A stretch of 64,000 bases of DNA from Xenoacremonium recifei (GCA_012184525.1 WOFQ01000046.1:124001-188000), one strand, 5' to 3'. Positions 47,923 to 58,500 are shown, counted from the first letter of the stretch. Program-made: numbers and translations. The notes: a model not told the origin generated them from the sequence alone.

Positions 47923-49198
47923 ATGTCGTCTCCATCGACAACGGATGAGTTTAGTGACCTTCGGCAAGCCTTCGGATCCGTCTGCAAGAAGAAATTGGTC
48001 GAGGAGGTTGACAAACTCAAGGAGGCCGTCCAGCAGGACGACCCACACAAAGTCATCATGGCCGTTCCGATGCTACTCGCCCTTACCATTTGTCCAGCAA
48101 TGCTTGGCACACAAGAGGCCATTCGCCAGAGTCAGGCCAAGTCGAGACGTGAAGAACACCGTGGACGTCGATGCAACCTCATCGTATCGTGTGTGAAGCC
48201 ATCGCTCCGAAGCCGGGACATTCACAACAAGTTGGTTGTACTGAAAGACTCAAAGGTACGTGATCAACTTGAGCAACAAGCAACAAGTGGCGCCGTTGAA
48301 AGACGACTGACCTCCGTTGAAGCTCTATATAGCAAACGGCCTCCCTACCGATGATGACGAACCTACCGAGTCTGTCCGCGATGGATACCCCTTTTCCGGA
48401 TACTTCCTCCCCTATCCTGACTCTGAATACGAGGGTCTCGTCAGCACTATCAGCGATGTGCCCCCGATGCTCAACTGGATCTACGTTGACTCGGAGACAT
48501 ACGAAGTCAAATACGGGGTTCGTGACAAAGCACAACCCAATATCACAGGCCCATTTGACTGCACGAAACAAGATCGCCGCATGACTCTAGAAGGATGGGA
48601 AGGGTTCGTGGCCGTTGAAGAACTTCCAGGCACTTGGGCTCTTTACTTTGACCGCGATGATGATGGCTTAACTACGAAAGTACCAATGGGCACTAGGGTC
48701 CTCGAGGTTGAGCTTATCAGACGTGAAAAGAAGGAGCCCAAGCCCGAGAATAATTCTGGTCTGCAACCAATGACGCTTGACGAAAAGATGAAGCAGCACA
48801 AAAAAGAGATGAGAAAGCAAGAACAAGAGAAAGAGCACTTTATTGAACCAGACAAGGACACCGTTGCAACTGACGACCATGGCCAACTCCCGAAGAAGTA
48901 CTCAGATGCATCGGACTCCGACGCCGTTAGCGATGCCATGGCGAGGATAGGACTAAGTAACGATTCTTTGATTGGTGCTCTAGCCAGCTCGGTTGGGGGT
49001 GGGACACATCCTCCGAGTGTCGGGACACATGACTTCTCCAACTGGTCCGATGCTGAGAAAAAGGAGGATGATGGCAGCAGCGAGTCTGTCACCGTAGCAA
49101 GCTCAGTTTTAGATCATAATGAGATGACGACTGGCGGTGAAACGGAGCAGGATGATCACGTATACAAGAAGCCTTATGTGGAAGATCACAGCGAGTGA
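47923..49198 (+). CDS. Conserved fungal protein of unknown function
   Basis: Two exons, 47923-48255 and 48323-49198 (67-bp intron, GTACGT...GAAG); 402 aa. The N-terminus is helical with a short hydrophobic stretch (VIMAVPMLLALTICPAMLG). The central domain is compact (GYFLPYPDSEYEGLVSTISDVPPMLNWIYVDSETYEVKYGVRDK, then ITGPFDCTKQDRRMTLEGWEGFVAV and WALYFDRDDDGLT), a pattern I associate with uncharacterised Pezizomycotina proteins. The C-terminal 140 residues are charged and disordered (KQHKKEMRKQEQEKEH). The last 57 codons were copied downstream in a tandem duplication. No function can be given. Confidence 0.82.
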
Positions 49199-50518
49199 TG
49201 GGGAAGAAGAGGTTAAAAATGGCAAATGACGAGAGTTGAGAATATGGATAGAACTGCAATTGCTAAAAGACAAACTATTTTTTTTATTTCTAATTCTTCC
49301 CCTTCTATTTCATCTTTTTCAGTTCCTCTTTCTTCTTGGATTTCCCTCCGCGCAATAGCCAAGAAGAGTCTCAATCTTACTTGCAACTGGAGACGTCGAC
49401 GCCTTTGCATGCCCACTCGTTTCTTAGGGCACAGTGACAAGATTTAAACGCTAAACAAGGGTGTCGTGTATTCCATAGAGAATCATGAGATCCATGATCG
49501 AACAGCTTCCTGAAGTCCCGATGCTGCCGATTCAGGTCTTGGTAAAAAGTAGCTTCCGGCCGACCAGGCCGAAGATTTAATGTAAATCCTCTTTTCCATA
49601 GGCCGTACCAGACTGGCAAGAATTTTTCCCAGGATTTCCGAACACACCTATTCTGTCCATGCGACGTCGTATGTTCCTTCAAATATTTCGTAGGTAATAT
49701 GGCGACGTCATCGAGAAGTTCTCGACGGCCGGGAGGTTTTGTCCAGCATTTTTTGTATGACCACACGCGATAGACTTTACGTACATCGCAATAGTCAATG
49801 TTGTATCCCCATAATTTTAGCCAAAGGAGTAGCTTTTCCATCCGCTTCTTCTCGAGCTCCTCGCAATGGTCCCACTCCTCGAAATGGTCCCAATACCGCG
49901 GACGAGCTCTGAGATATTCATTAGTGCGAATTTCAAAGTCTTCAAAGACATAAGACATATCATGCCGATTAGCCTCGCAAAGACTTTCTAGATGTTCAAT
50001 ATAGCTCTTCGCCTCCTCGTTAAAATCCGCTGGTACTACTACTTCCCGTGGAGCATTCATCTTCGTATACAAAAAGTCTGTGTGCAGCGTGGATGAGGTA
50101 TCAAATGAATGGTGGTGGTACTTAGTGGCTTCCGATAGTAAGTCGAACTGGCTATAGTTGTGTTATAGCGCTTGCTTATTCTGAGGAGAATGTTGTAGAT
50201 GTTTCTGAAAGATGAGAGAGTGACAGAGAATCTAAATAGGTTTTATACTTCTAGCTTCTTCCTATCGGTAAGAAACAGCATGTTGTTCCCGGGAAAGAAG
50301 AGGGAAAAAATGATCACAATATGAGTTAATTGATTGGTATCGAGTATGGTGTTCTTCTGGTAGATGAATGGCGAAAAGAACACGGCTGGGAAAGTCTTTG
50401 GTTGCAGCAGCGGCTTTGTTGAACATTTCAATTCCAAAACATGAAAGAAGGTGCTGCCTTTATTAAGGCAAGAATAGGGTCTTTGAACAATGTGAGAACA
50501 CCAGTTGCTCCAAATTTG
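49027..50518. repeat. Tandem duplication unit, copy 1 (1.49 kb)
   Basis: Begins inside the 3' end of the preceding gene at ACATGAC and runs through the first paralogue and its 5' flank. Copy 2 follows directly, offset by 1492 bp, with similarity visible over the whole length. Confidence 0.8.
49377..50060 (-). CDS. Unknown protein, paralogue A of the tandem pair
   Basis: Single exon, 227 aa, ATG at 50060 (the frame extends four codons upstream only to a TTG). Acidic N-terminus, then VFEDFEIRTNEYL, a helix with KLLLWLKLWGYNIDYCD, RVWSYKKCW, LWKRGFTLNLRPGR, LNRQHRDFRKLFDHG and a Cys-rich end (PCLAFKSCHCALRNEWACKGVDVSSCK). The elements EDFE, LLL-x-x-K-x-x-GYN, RVWS, RQHRDF-x-x-LFD and CLA-x-x-SC-x-C recur in the same order in paralogue B, which argues that both are real proteins. 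No known family. No signal peptide. Confidence 0.7.
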   Translation of the reverse strand: MNAPREVVVPADFNEEAKSYIEHLESLCEANRHDMSYVFEDFEIRTNEYLRARPRYWDHFEEWDHCEELEKKRMEKLLLWLKLWGYNIDYCDVRKVYRVWSYKKCWTKPPGRRELLDDVAILPTKYLKEHTTSHGQNRCVRKSWEKFLPVWYGLWKRGFTLNLRPGRPEATFYQDLNRQHRDFRKLFDHGSHDSLWNTRHPCLAFKSCHCALRNEWACKGVDVSSCK

Positions 50519-50687
50519 ACATGACTTCTCCAACTGGTCTGATGCTGAGAAAAAGGAGGATGAGGTCAGCAGTGAGTCTATCACTGTAGCAAGCTCAGTT
50601 TTAGATCACGACGATACGACTAGTGGTGAAACCGAGCAGGATAAATATATATATAAGAAGCCTTATATAGAAGATCATAGCGAGTGA
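50519..50687 (+). pseudogene. Copied 3' end of the 402-aa gene
   Basis: Second copy of the last 57 codons of the gene ending at 49198. It is still open in frame (HDFSNWSDAEKKEDEVSSES ... ending EDHSE and a stop) but has no start codon or upstream exon, so it is a fragment carried by the tandem duplication. Confidence 0.8.
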
Positions 50688-50895
50688 TAGGAAAGAAGAG
50701 GTCGTCCTGGAAATAACAAATCACGAGAGCGAAGGATATGCATAGACCTATATTTACTAAAAGACATTTTGGTTTCTCCTTTATTTTCTTTTTAATTTCT
50801 TTTTCAATTTTCTTTTTTTCCTTCTATTCTATCCTCTTTAATTCCCCTTTCTCCGGGGACTTCCCTCCGCGCAACAGCCAAGAAGAGTCTTAACT

Positions 50896-51582
50896 TTACA
50901 TGCAATCAGGGATGTAGATATCTGGCCCTTCCGAGACCTGCCATTTCTTTTGGTTCTTTTGCTCACAACGACAAGAAACAAGCGCTAAGCATTTCTCTCC
51001 CACCTTGGGTCTCCAGTTGTGTGGAACATGACGAGGTTTTTGGTCGAATAGCGCCTTGAAATCCCGATGTTGCCGACTGTCTGGGCAAAAAAAAAGGTCC
51101 TTTCCACCACCCAAAATCCCCTTACGCCACTGCAATCCGAATTCACGCCACTGCAATCTGAATCCTCTTTCCCACAAGACCCAGTAGATATCCGTGAACC
51201 TTTTCTTGCATATTGAAATATAAGCTTTCTCTTCAAGCTTATAGCGAGGTGCCCTACATACTTTCTGAAGGTCCACTGCATCGACAACTTTCGGAAACCT
51301 GCCGGCTTCTGTCTCGTTCCAGAACATTCCGTGTGACCACACACGAGAACGAAGACCTCTACTAAGGTCAAAGTTGTATCCCAATGCTTTTATGCAAAGG
51401 AGTAGCTCTTCAATCTGCTTCACCTCGGGCTTCTCGCAATCTGGTTCTGGACTAATGCGAAGTTCAAAGTCTTCGAGGGAATAAGTTATAGAAAGGGGTT
51501 CATCTTCCCGTTCCATTGCCTTAAAAGCGGCTTGCAACTCCGCTTCACCATCATCTCCGGTTACAACCCTTCGAGAAGCCAT
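50896..51582 (-). CDS. Unknown protein, paralogue B of the tandem pair
   Basis: Single exon, 228 aa, ATG at 51582 in the same local context (CAT before CTTCGTATA on the plus strand) as paralogue A. Shared order of elements: YSLEDFELRISPEP, ELLLCIKALGYNFDLS, RVWSHGMFW, LWERGFRLQWREFG, DSRQHRDFKALFDQK and KCLALVSCRCEQKNQKKWQV. A duplicated FGLQWRKG/FRLQWREFG stretch sits before the RQHRDF motif and is absent from A. Both paralogues have kept full-length frames despite wide sequence divergence, which suggests selection. Function unknown. Confidence 0.72.
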   Translation of the reverse strand: MASRRVVTGDDGEAELQAAFKAMEREDEPLSITYSLEDFELRISPEPDCEKPEVKQIEELLLCIKALGYNFDLSRGLRSRVWSHGMFWNETEAGRFPKVVDAVDLQKVCRAPRYKLEEKAYISICKKRFTDIYWVLWERGFRLQWREFGLQWRKGILGGGKDLFFCPDSRQHRDFKALFDQKPRHVPHNWRPKVGEKCLALVSCRCEQKNQKKWQVSEGPDIYIPDCM

Positions 51583-52044
51583 CTTCGTATATTGAAAGGT
51601 ATGGTGTGCAGCGTGGATAAGATGTCGAATGGATGATAGCTTGAGTTAGCAGTGGTGCTCAGCGACTTCTGATAGTAAATAAAACCGGATACAATTGTGT
51701 TAAAAGCGCTTGCTGGTTCTAAGAGGAATGTTATAGATATTTCTGAAAATTGAGATAGTGAGCGAGATCCCAGAGAGGCTTTATACTTTCAGCTTCTGCG
51801 TATCAATCAGAACAAACACGGTGTTCCTGGAAGAGACGAGAACCAGAACACAAATCAATTGATTGATATTGAGGATAGTGTTCTAATATGTACAGGGTGA
51901 AAAGAATACGGTATCTTTGATCGCAATAGCGGCTTTGTTACTTTATTGAACATTTCAATTCCAAACATAACGAAAAGGGTTACCTCTCTGGAGCCAAGAA
52001 TAGGCTCTTTGAACAATATTAGAACACCAGTTACTCCGAGTTTG

Positions 52045-53098
52045 CACAACACGCGATCTTGCCTCGCAACAGTCAAGGAGCGCGGTAGGCAGAAGAGATT
52101 GTAGCATCCACCGGGAGGCAAACTTAAACAAGCTACGGTGCCGTGAAATACCGGAGATATTAGCAAACTAGATGGGTCTAAACGATAATTTTTCTTCTTC
52201 ATGTTGCTTCTGGTTCCACAGCTCTTCTTATATCTCCTTTGCAGATGGCCGATACAAGACATCATTCAGCACCCGGCACCCTAACTAACTCCAGAAAATA
52301 TTCTACTTTCAGGTCCATTACTACTGATTAGATGATCCAAATTTCATAACAGCGAATTCCGTCAACTGATGTTAAATATTTAGGGCCCGAATTCACTCAA
52401 GCTCCCGTCACCCTTCAGAGAAAGATCAGCTAGCAAGGGAAGACTAACTGATTCCGAGACTTACGAAGAAGTCCCAGTTTAAGGTTAGGTATAGGCGTGT
52501 CTTGAGTCTGGATGCAATAAATACTTTGGAGCTTGAGCGGATGCAGAATGGCTCGATGATTCAAATGAGATTGGCCTACCCCCAGGCGCGATAGTTAGTG
52601 ATTATTTGAAGTTATGGCATTGTGACCATACGAACCCGGCGACGGGTAGAAGATCAGATGTAGATGGCTCCGTCTTCTTCAAATCGAACCCCTTTCAGAT
52701 GTTATAGTCACTTTTCCTTTCCTCTCTTAGTGAACCAAAGCGCAACTTGATCCTTTGCACACTACATGGCCGATCCAATTCTCTAAGCTCCTTCATTAGT
52801 TTTGGCCTGTACCAGTGCGAACCAATCTCCCTCTGGCTTGCCTAAATCAGACCCAAGGCAACGGAACGCCATGCCAAGGAATTAACTGTTGATACCACAG
52901 CTTCATTCAATACTTTGTCACTAATAAAAAAAGAAATAGGTCCTCTTCATCACGTCTAAGATATTCCGCGTGGTTATAATTGTGGCCTACATCAGCACGT
53001 TTCTCACGAATCATTGAATACGCAATTTGTTCCATCTCAGATAATTTTATTTCCTACTGTCTCTGCAACTCTACCCTGTGGCTCTATCTCAAAAGAAC
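52045..53098. other. Intergenic region
   Basis: 1.05 kb with no supportable gene. The short minus-strand frame at 51855-52265 overlaps the end of the duplication and has no signature. Confidence 0.5.
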
Positions 53099-53848
53099 TC
53101 AGACCGTCTCTGTCGTCTCTGTCGTCTCAGCCCGCTTGGCTTCCTCGGCCCTCTTGGCTTCCTCGGCCCTCTTGGCTTCCTCCAAGGTCCTATCTATATA
53201 AAATTGGGATGTAGCAACATACTTAAACTGGGGATATTTGGCATCTGCCAAACGGAGATCCATGCCATATTTCGCCAGAATCTTGTATGCCTTCCAAAAA
53301 CAGTCACCATCCTCCAATAGCCGCACAAAGAGTGCCTCCGTCATCGAGGGTGACAATCGAGCCTCATATACAACCGCACGAAGCGGGCCTCGCGGCTTCT
53401 TGATGTCCTGAAGAACCTGGCGTGATTCCGCCATCATGGGTCGATCCTTGGGCAGATAGACCTTGACACCGAGTTCGGTAGGTTCTACGATGTACTTGGT
53501 GGCTTTCCACTCTTCGGTCTTGGTCAGCTCTTCCCAGAAATTCTGCCACTGGATTTTGCGGTCCACGCGGGGAGGACGAGAGGTCGGATTGTCGCTACTG
53601 ATCTCGCCGCTGAGCTCGCTCCTAATTTCGCTCCTAAGGTCGGCAATCAAGTCGCCAATGTCGCTCACAAGGTCTTGAAGCTCGGTGCAATAAATCTCGA
53701 ATTCTTGGTAGGAAGAAAGCAGGTTGAGACGCCTGCCGATCAAAGGCTTCAGGCCGTAGTACATTTTCTTATAATCCACCTGCTCCTCTGCCGGCTTGCC
53801 GGACTGGCTGGCGACCTTAGCGACTTGGTTCATGATCTGCTTATCCAT
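53099..53848 (-). CDS. Unknown protein with coiled-coil and C-terminal repeats
   Basis: Single exon, 249 aa, ATG at 53848. Residues about 45-85 are helical with heptad-like spacing (LQDLVSDIGDLIADLRSEIRSE). The middle is a mixed alpha/beta segment (EWKATKYIVEPTELGVKVYLP, KKPRGPLRAVVYEARLSPSM). The C-terminus ends in tandem EEAKRA hexapeptides followed by TTETTETV. The hexapeptides come from an 18-bp minisatellite and the TTE run from a 9-bp one. No family recognised; no signal peptide. Confidence 0.65.
   Translation of the reverse strand: MDKQIMNQVAKVASQSGKPAEEQVDYKKMYYGLKPLIGRRLNLLSSYQEFEIYCTELQDLVSDIGDLIADLRSEIRSELSGEISSDNPTSRPPRVDRKIQWQNFWEELTKTEEWKATKYIVEPTELGVKVYLPKDRPMMAESRQVLQDIKKPRGPLRAVVYEARLSPSMTEALFVRLLEDGDCFWKAYKILAKYGMDLRLADAKYPQFKYVATSQFYIDRTLEEAKRAEEAKRAEEAKRAETTETTETV
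53135..53183. repeat. 18-bp coding minisatellite
   Basis: About 2.7 copies of CTTGGCTTCCTCGGCCCT (53135-53152, 53153-53170, partial 53171-53183), encoding EEAKRA on the minus strand. Next to it, 53107-53130 repeats CTCTGTCGT. Confidence 0.85.
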
Positions 53849-54965
53849 TGCGACTTGCTATTAGGATGATACTTCGTTGATATAAGTCAAGGTGTGGTTG
53901 TGAAGTTTCTGGTGTTCTGCACTAGTAGAATTACTGTTGAATGCTTGGAAGCGATGATTCTAGTGGTTTTGGTTGTGAGTCTTGTTTGTGATTGTTGTCA
54001 AGATGTAGATGTTGACCGTCTTATAGTCATTTGCCGACGGAACACCCTCAAGCAAATAAACAAGAACAGACCCATGTCTGTCAGAGTTGTCTTGTCCCCA
54101 TATCAATTTTTTTTGTGTCTCTTTGATATGAAAGAATGCCATTTGATTACGGACAATGAAGGTCTTTGACGAGGAAGAAAGTGGCAGTAATGAACACGAC
54201 CCGCAGCAGAACAAATTCGATTTTCAGCTAAGCGATGGCTTTGTGTGCAGCATACGTAGAATTCGCCTCTCAGCGACTTCGGCATTGCATCATGGCAGCT
54301 ATCGTCGGCCAGCCTTCGAACAGAAACTGGAATGTTGAAGTCTTTCCCGCCCTATCATTCTGGTGCCTGAGAAAGAAAGCAGCCTCCTCGCTTGGAATCA
54401 CCAATCGGAGCTTTCTTTATTGGGCTGCCGACCAATCGAGTCCCAAGAGCCTTTTGAATGCGCAGGAAGGTGCGACCTTCCATTACATCCAAGCCATGAG
54501 GCAAGTGGCAAGTGCAGCTTGACAACTGTCTCCCCGTGCCTTCCCGAAATCGACGCTGCTCCTGGATTCGCACGAAATCTACACTAATCCTCAACCCAAC
54601 ACACACATCACACACTCGCAAGTTCCTGCTCCTGTCTCTCGCCCTCCGCGAAAGCACTCGTATTTCGCTGTTTGAGACGTCTCATGATTGTTTGTCGGAA
54701 TTGCACTGGGTCAGCAAGATATATACAACTCGACAAGTCCTGGCCAGCACACGGCGTAAACTATCTCTGCAGGTACGTAGATCGTCCTCGATCGTATCTC
54801 AACCAAGCCCGCCGTCTCAGCCCTCTATCTTAACCAGCATTCTTTACCGCTGTTTCTTAAGCTTTTTTCTTTGACGCCCGCTTCAGGTTCCGCCATCCCG
54901 TCCTCTCTCGTCGACACCGCTGCTCAATCTCGTTTCGACGTCATCCGCCCTCACGACTAGGAAAC
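53849..54965. other. Divergent intergenic region
   Basis: 1.1 kb between two divergent starts. A 95-codon plus-strand frame at 54235-54522 begins with ATG but shows no domain or codon evidence. The 54,600-54,960 part is CT-rich and probably holds the 5' leader of the zinc-knuckle gene. Confidence 0.5.
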
Positions 54966-55430
54966 ATGTCGATCCGTATCAACAATTTTTGCATTTTCGT
55001 CGACAACGATGGTTCCGTTTACGTTAATGGAGATCAAGTCTCTCTCAGCTATAATAGCCGTCCCCGGCGGGGTCGCCGACGCGGTGATCGTGGAGGGGGC
55101 CGTGGCAACAAAGTTGACAAACCGTTCCGCGGTCACTGCTATGTGGTGCGTTTGTTTCTAAACCCGCCTCTTTTAGACCGCAGCTAACATTTACAGTGCG
55201 ATATCAAAGGCCATAAGATGTCTGCTTGTCCCCTACTCAGATCGTCACGCCAACAGACCCAGCACCCGGCTCCCCCTCGAGCTCTCCCTGAACCGCTATC
55301 ACAACAACCCCAGCAGCACCAACAGAACCAACCATTATTGCCAGAGAACTTGAAGGAGCAGGCGAATGTCAAAGAAGTAGAACAGAAGGCAACTGTTGTT
55401 GGGCTGGGTAATGGGACAACCAAATCTTGA
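54966..55430 (+). CDS. Small CCHC zinc-knuckle protein with RGG-like region
   Basis: Two exons, 54966-55145 and 55197-55430 (51-bp intron); 137 aa. The N-terminal strand-rich part (MSIRINNFCIFVDNDGSVYV) is followed by an Arg/Gly box (RPRRGRRRGDRGGGRGNK), then a zinc knuckle CYVCDIKGHKMSAC that fits C-x2-C-x4-H-x4-C and is created only by splicing. The tail is Pro/Gln-rich. Zinc knuckles plus RGG boxes bind single-stranded RNA or DNA, so a nucleic-acid-binding role is likely. A donor three bases upstream would also keep frame but would destroy the knuckle, so 55145 is preferred. No retroelement features surround it. Confidence 0.75.
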
Positions 55431-56032
55431 GCATGGCTTGACCCGTAGGGTTTGATGCGTTGTTATCTGCTTTCTCTGTTTGGGTCGCGGTGATACTATC
55501 CTATGGGAACATCTTCTCGGGACTTTAGACTGGTCCTGAAGGGGGGTGTGGTTGCACGTCGTTGATGCCAGAGGTCAGAAGTAGCGAAAGCAGGTGCGAA
55601 TATCGAGCTGTCGGGGCAGCGGGGATGTACATCATTAGGCAGAAATGCAGAGATGAAAGATTGTTCCTCTCGAAGCTCACTATGACTTATCCTCCAGCTG
55701 TGGTCTCTCATCCAAGACTAAATGATTAGGGAGATGGTGTCCTTCCGCGACGGGGATATAAGACGAACCACAGCTCAAAGGTCGAGGTGAGGATATTGTG
55801 AGAATCGTGCCAGTCGCTAGGGATGAGGTGAATGTGAATCACCCCGTGGACTTTCATTCACAACTTATTAGGGCTCAAGCTTAAGTGGATTTTCCTCGCG
55901 CATCGAGAGGCATTGGGAACGATCATCTTGCATCCTCTTGCAAACGCGAGCCACCACCCCAACCACCGCCCGCCGCCACTACAGCAACACATCCACGATC
56001 AGCGGGTATCAAAACCCGTTACATCCAGGGGC
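55431..56032. other. Intergenic region
   Basis: 600 bp between two same-strand genes. The frame of the next gene is open upstream to 55913, but no ATG lies there before 56033. Confidence 0.5.
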
Positions 56033-56676
56033 ATGAAGACCCAAGAAGATCCGCCTTCTCGCCTTGACTGGGAGACGTTCAGGATCATCTGCGAGCCTTC
56101 TCCAAACGCCGATATCGCGCGTCGTATGGTCGAAGGTTACAATGAGGTGGCCGAGACCACAACTCTCTCCGTGATGCGAGATATCACGGAGAAGATTCGG
56201 GGATGGGAGTGGGAGGTAGAACCCGATGTTCGCGAAGACCCATCACTTCACAAGTACTATCGTGCCTACAGCGATAGGGAGCCCTTTGACTTTTCGATGT
56301 GGTTTGTCCTAGCAGCCATCTATGGCCCAGACCATCCTATGCTGGACGGTATTCGGGTGAAGGTCATGCACCAGGTTGGAGGCTACATCGCTCATAACAA
56401 GATCATGTATCCTAGCCAGCTGGATAGGGATATGTGGGCTGAGCTGATGGCGGAGGCTGGGTTTGTCCCAGCAGAAGGCACTCATGGTATATATCCTCAA
56501 TGACCCTCCGACCAGTGTATTACGCTAACAATCATCATGTAGATAGTTATGTCATCCATGCCGAGCTATTTGGCATCCAGGAGCACCCTGCTTCGTCAAG
56601 CATTCTAGCCCAACATCCGCAGCCCCACGAACCCATCACCGCATCAGAATCCCCCGACCCCGAGCAAGAACATTAA
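56033..56676 (+). CDS. Unknown protein, 195 aa
   Basis: Two exons, 56033-56486 and 56543-56676 (56-bp intron GTATAT...TAG). ATG at 56033 is chosen because further upstream the frame has only TTG. The protein is acidic and helical: LDWETFRIICEPSPNADIARRMVEGYNEVAETTTL, WEWEVEPDVRED, then an aromatic-rich DFSMWFVLAAIYGPDHPMLDGIRVKVMHQ and MYPSQLDRDMWAELMAEAGFVP. The C-terminal tail is Pro/His-rich. No family recognised and no membrane segment or signal. Confidence 0.65.
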
Positions 56677-57266
56677 GACTCACCTGCCGCCATCCCAGAG
56701 TCAACGGTCGTCGGTAGCGAGAATACGACGATGTCTGCGCAGGCGATGAGGTCCGACTTACAGACCGGGATCGAACGGCAGACGAGGGGACTTGCAAGGC
56801 GATATAGAAGAAGAAGAGACACACAGTCGACGGTAGGCAGATACGGGAGCCTTTTTTTTTGTCAGATGGGCGTGTGGCCAGGAATGTCATGGCTCCAGGA
56901 TGGCTGTCCCAGCATTGATTCATTCACGCAGTTTCCGGAATGGAGGAAGTCGAAGACGTTGGGGTGGGAGCTTGAGTTGAGGATTTCCGTCTTTATTGGT
57001 GGCGTTCTAGGTAGATTAGAAACCGCGGTACAGATTAGCAATTGAGATCTGGATCATAGATTGAGTCTACATCAGGGTTTGTTTGAGATTGAGTTGTGAT
57101 TCAAGGTCGAGCTTGACTTCGGCAGCCTGCCATTCCGTTGCACCTTCCCTCTGTTTGCTCCCGATTCATTCAAAAGCCCATTTTCTTTTTTTTCTTTTCG
57201 AAAACACCAACCTCTTCCTTTCAAATAACCTCACCACCAAATTCTGAATTCTGGAATGCATATTCC
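56677..57266. other. Intergenic region
   Basis: 590 bp; a T-run near 56853 and a CT-rich tract before 57240. No gene. Confidence 0.5.
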
Positions 57267-58343
57267 ATGGTGTCCCCCGGCATGCGGCATCGCCCATACA
57301 GGAGTCGGAACGCGAATCTTTTCGCTGAATGCGCTTATCAGTTCGTCGATGCAGTGAAACTGGGTTTGACATTGGCTAATCTATCTCAGGGTGTCTCGAA
57401 TTGAGCATGGCCGGCAAAGCAGGGGATTAGAGGATCGTACGTGTTTGCGCTGGGGTGTGCGAATCCGGGAAACCCAACAGTATGGCGCACTACAGACCTT
57501 CAGACGCTGGATGGAAACCCCCTCTCCCCACGATATTGCCAGTCATGTATTGGGTATGCGACTCGCAATAACTTCCTGCGTAAGCGGGAAGGGCGCGTCA
57601 ACGGTCTCCTCGATAAGGAGATCAAGAGGGACGAGATCAACGAGAAGTTCTTTGCCGCAGGGAACCCCAGACAATGCCACAATCCCGCTTGTTGGATTGA
57701 TATCCTGGAGGAGGCGGATCTGTTTGGGTTCAACATTGGAATCCGGTGCCGGCGATGCCATCTGTTCCGACAATCCCAAAAGCGAGAATGGGACCCAACC
57801 GAGGAACCTGGGACGCGACTCCAGCATACCGGTCTTCTTGTATGCGGGCAGTGCTGTTTCGATCCCAAGAAGGCCGCTAACAAGGTTGGCAAAACTGTGT
57901 TTGCCTGCTTCAATGCAGAGTGTATTTGCGCCTCGACCACGCTCAGAAACGGCAGGATGACTTGCTTTGTCCAAGATATCACACGGGATGTTTGGTTTTG
58001 CCTGGTTTGCGACTGGTTTCAATCCTTGATGAGAATTCAGGTCACTACAGCGGTTCTATCGATTGATCTCACCGATCCATCCCTGCAAGAGACGTTCCGT
58101 GCAGGACCAATCCCCCACCATCGGCAGAACGAGACATGGTGTATTACCTGCGGCTGTTATGCTACCTTTGCTGACTGGACAGCTGTCGACGGTGGAGGAT
58201 TCCAGTGTGGGCTTTGTCGCCCCCAACAATGCTCGAACTCGCAATGTTGGACGCCCCTAGTACTCGCCACGAATTCAGTCACTATGGACTCGGTGCTTGG
58301 AAACTGGTTCGAAATGATGGGACTTTGGAAGGATTCAGATTAG
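57267..58343 (+). CDS. Cys-rich multi-zinc-finger-like protein
   Basis: The main exon (57433-58343) is rich in paired cysteines: CQSC, CHNPACW, CRRCHLF, CGQCCFD, CFNAEC, CLVC, then CITCGCYATFADW ... CGLCRPQQCSNSQCW. Pairs spaced about 20-25 residues around a Trp recall degenerate GATA-type or treble-clef fingers, but no GATA consensus is present. The first exon from ATG 57267 can join by a donor at 57391 (345 codons in total) or at 57364 (336 codons); both keep phase with an acceptor ending TTAGAG at 57432, so the N-terminus is uncertain. It is probably a zinc-binding, possibly nucleic-acid-binding protein. Its stop is followed at once by a tandem repeat. Confidence 0.7.
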
Positions 58344-58500
58344 GGACGGGAATTAGGGGTTCAGATTTGGGATTGAGATGAGGATATTAGGGATTTGAAT
58401 TAGGGATTCAGATTTGGGATTGAAATGAGGAATTCAGATTAGGGATGTGAATTAGGGGTTCGGATTTAGGATTGAGATGAGGGATTCAGATTAGGGATTC
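58337..58500. repeat. About 52-bp tandem repeat rich in TTAGGG
   Basis: Three imperfect copies plus a partial fourth of a unit like AGATTAGGGATGTGAATTAG followed by GGGTTCGGATTTAGGATTGAGATGAGGGATTC. TTAGGG, the fungal telomere hexamer, occurs several times. It starts at the stop codon of the Cys-rich gene. Confidence 0.8.

Larger units (their letters stand above)
50519..52044. repeat. Tandem duplication unit, copy 2 (1.53 kb)
   Basis: Direct repeat of 49027-50518, ending near GAGTTTG at 52044 where copy 1 reads AAATTTG before the junction. Diverged by many substitutions and small indels, including in the gene it carries. Confidence 0.78.

Noticed and set aside
54235..54522. 95-codon plus-strand frame in the 5' region of the zinc-knuckle gene
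   Set aside because: No domain or signal; could equally be leader sequence.
54966..55430. Zinc knuckle as part of a retrotransposon gag
   Set aside because: No reverse transcriptase, integrase, protease or long terminal repeats nearby, and the gene has a spliceosomal intron.
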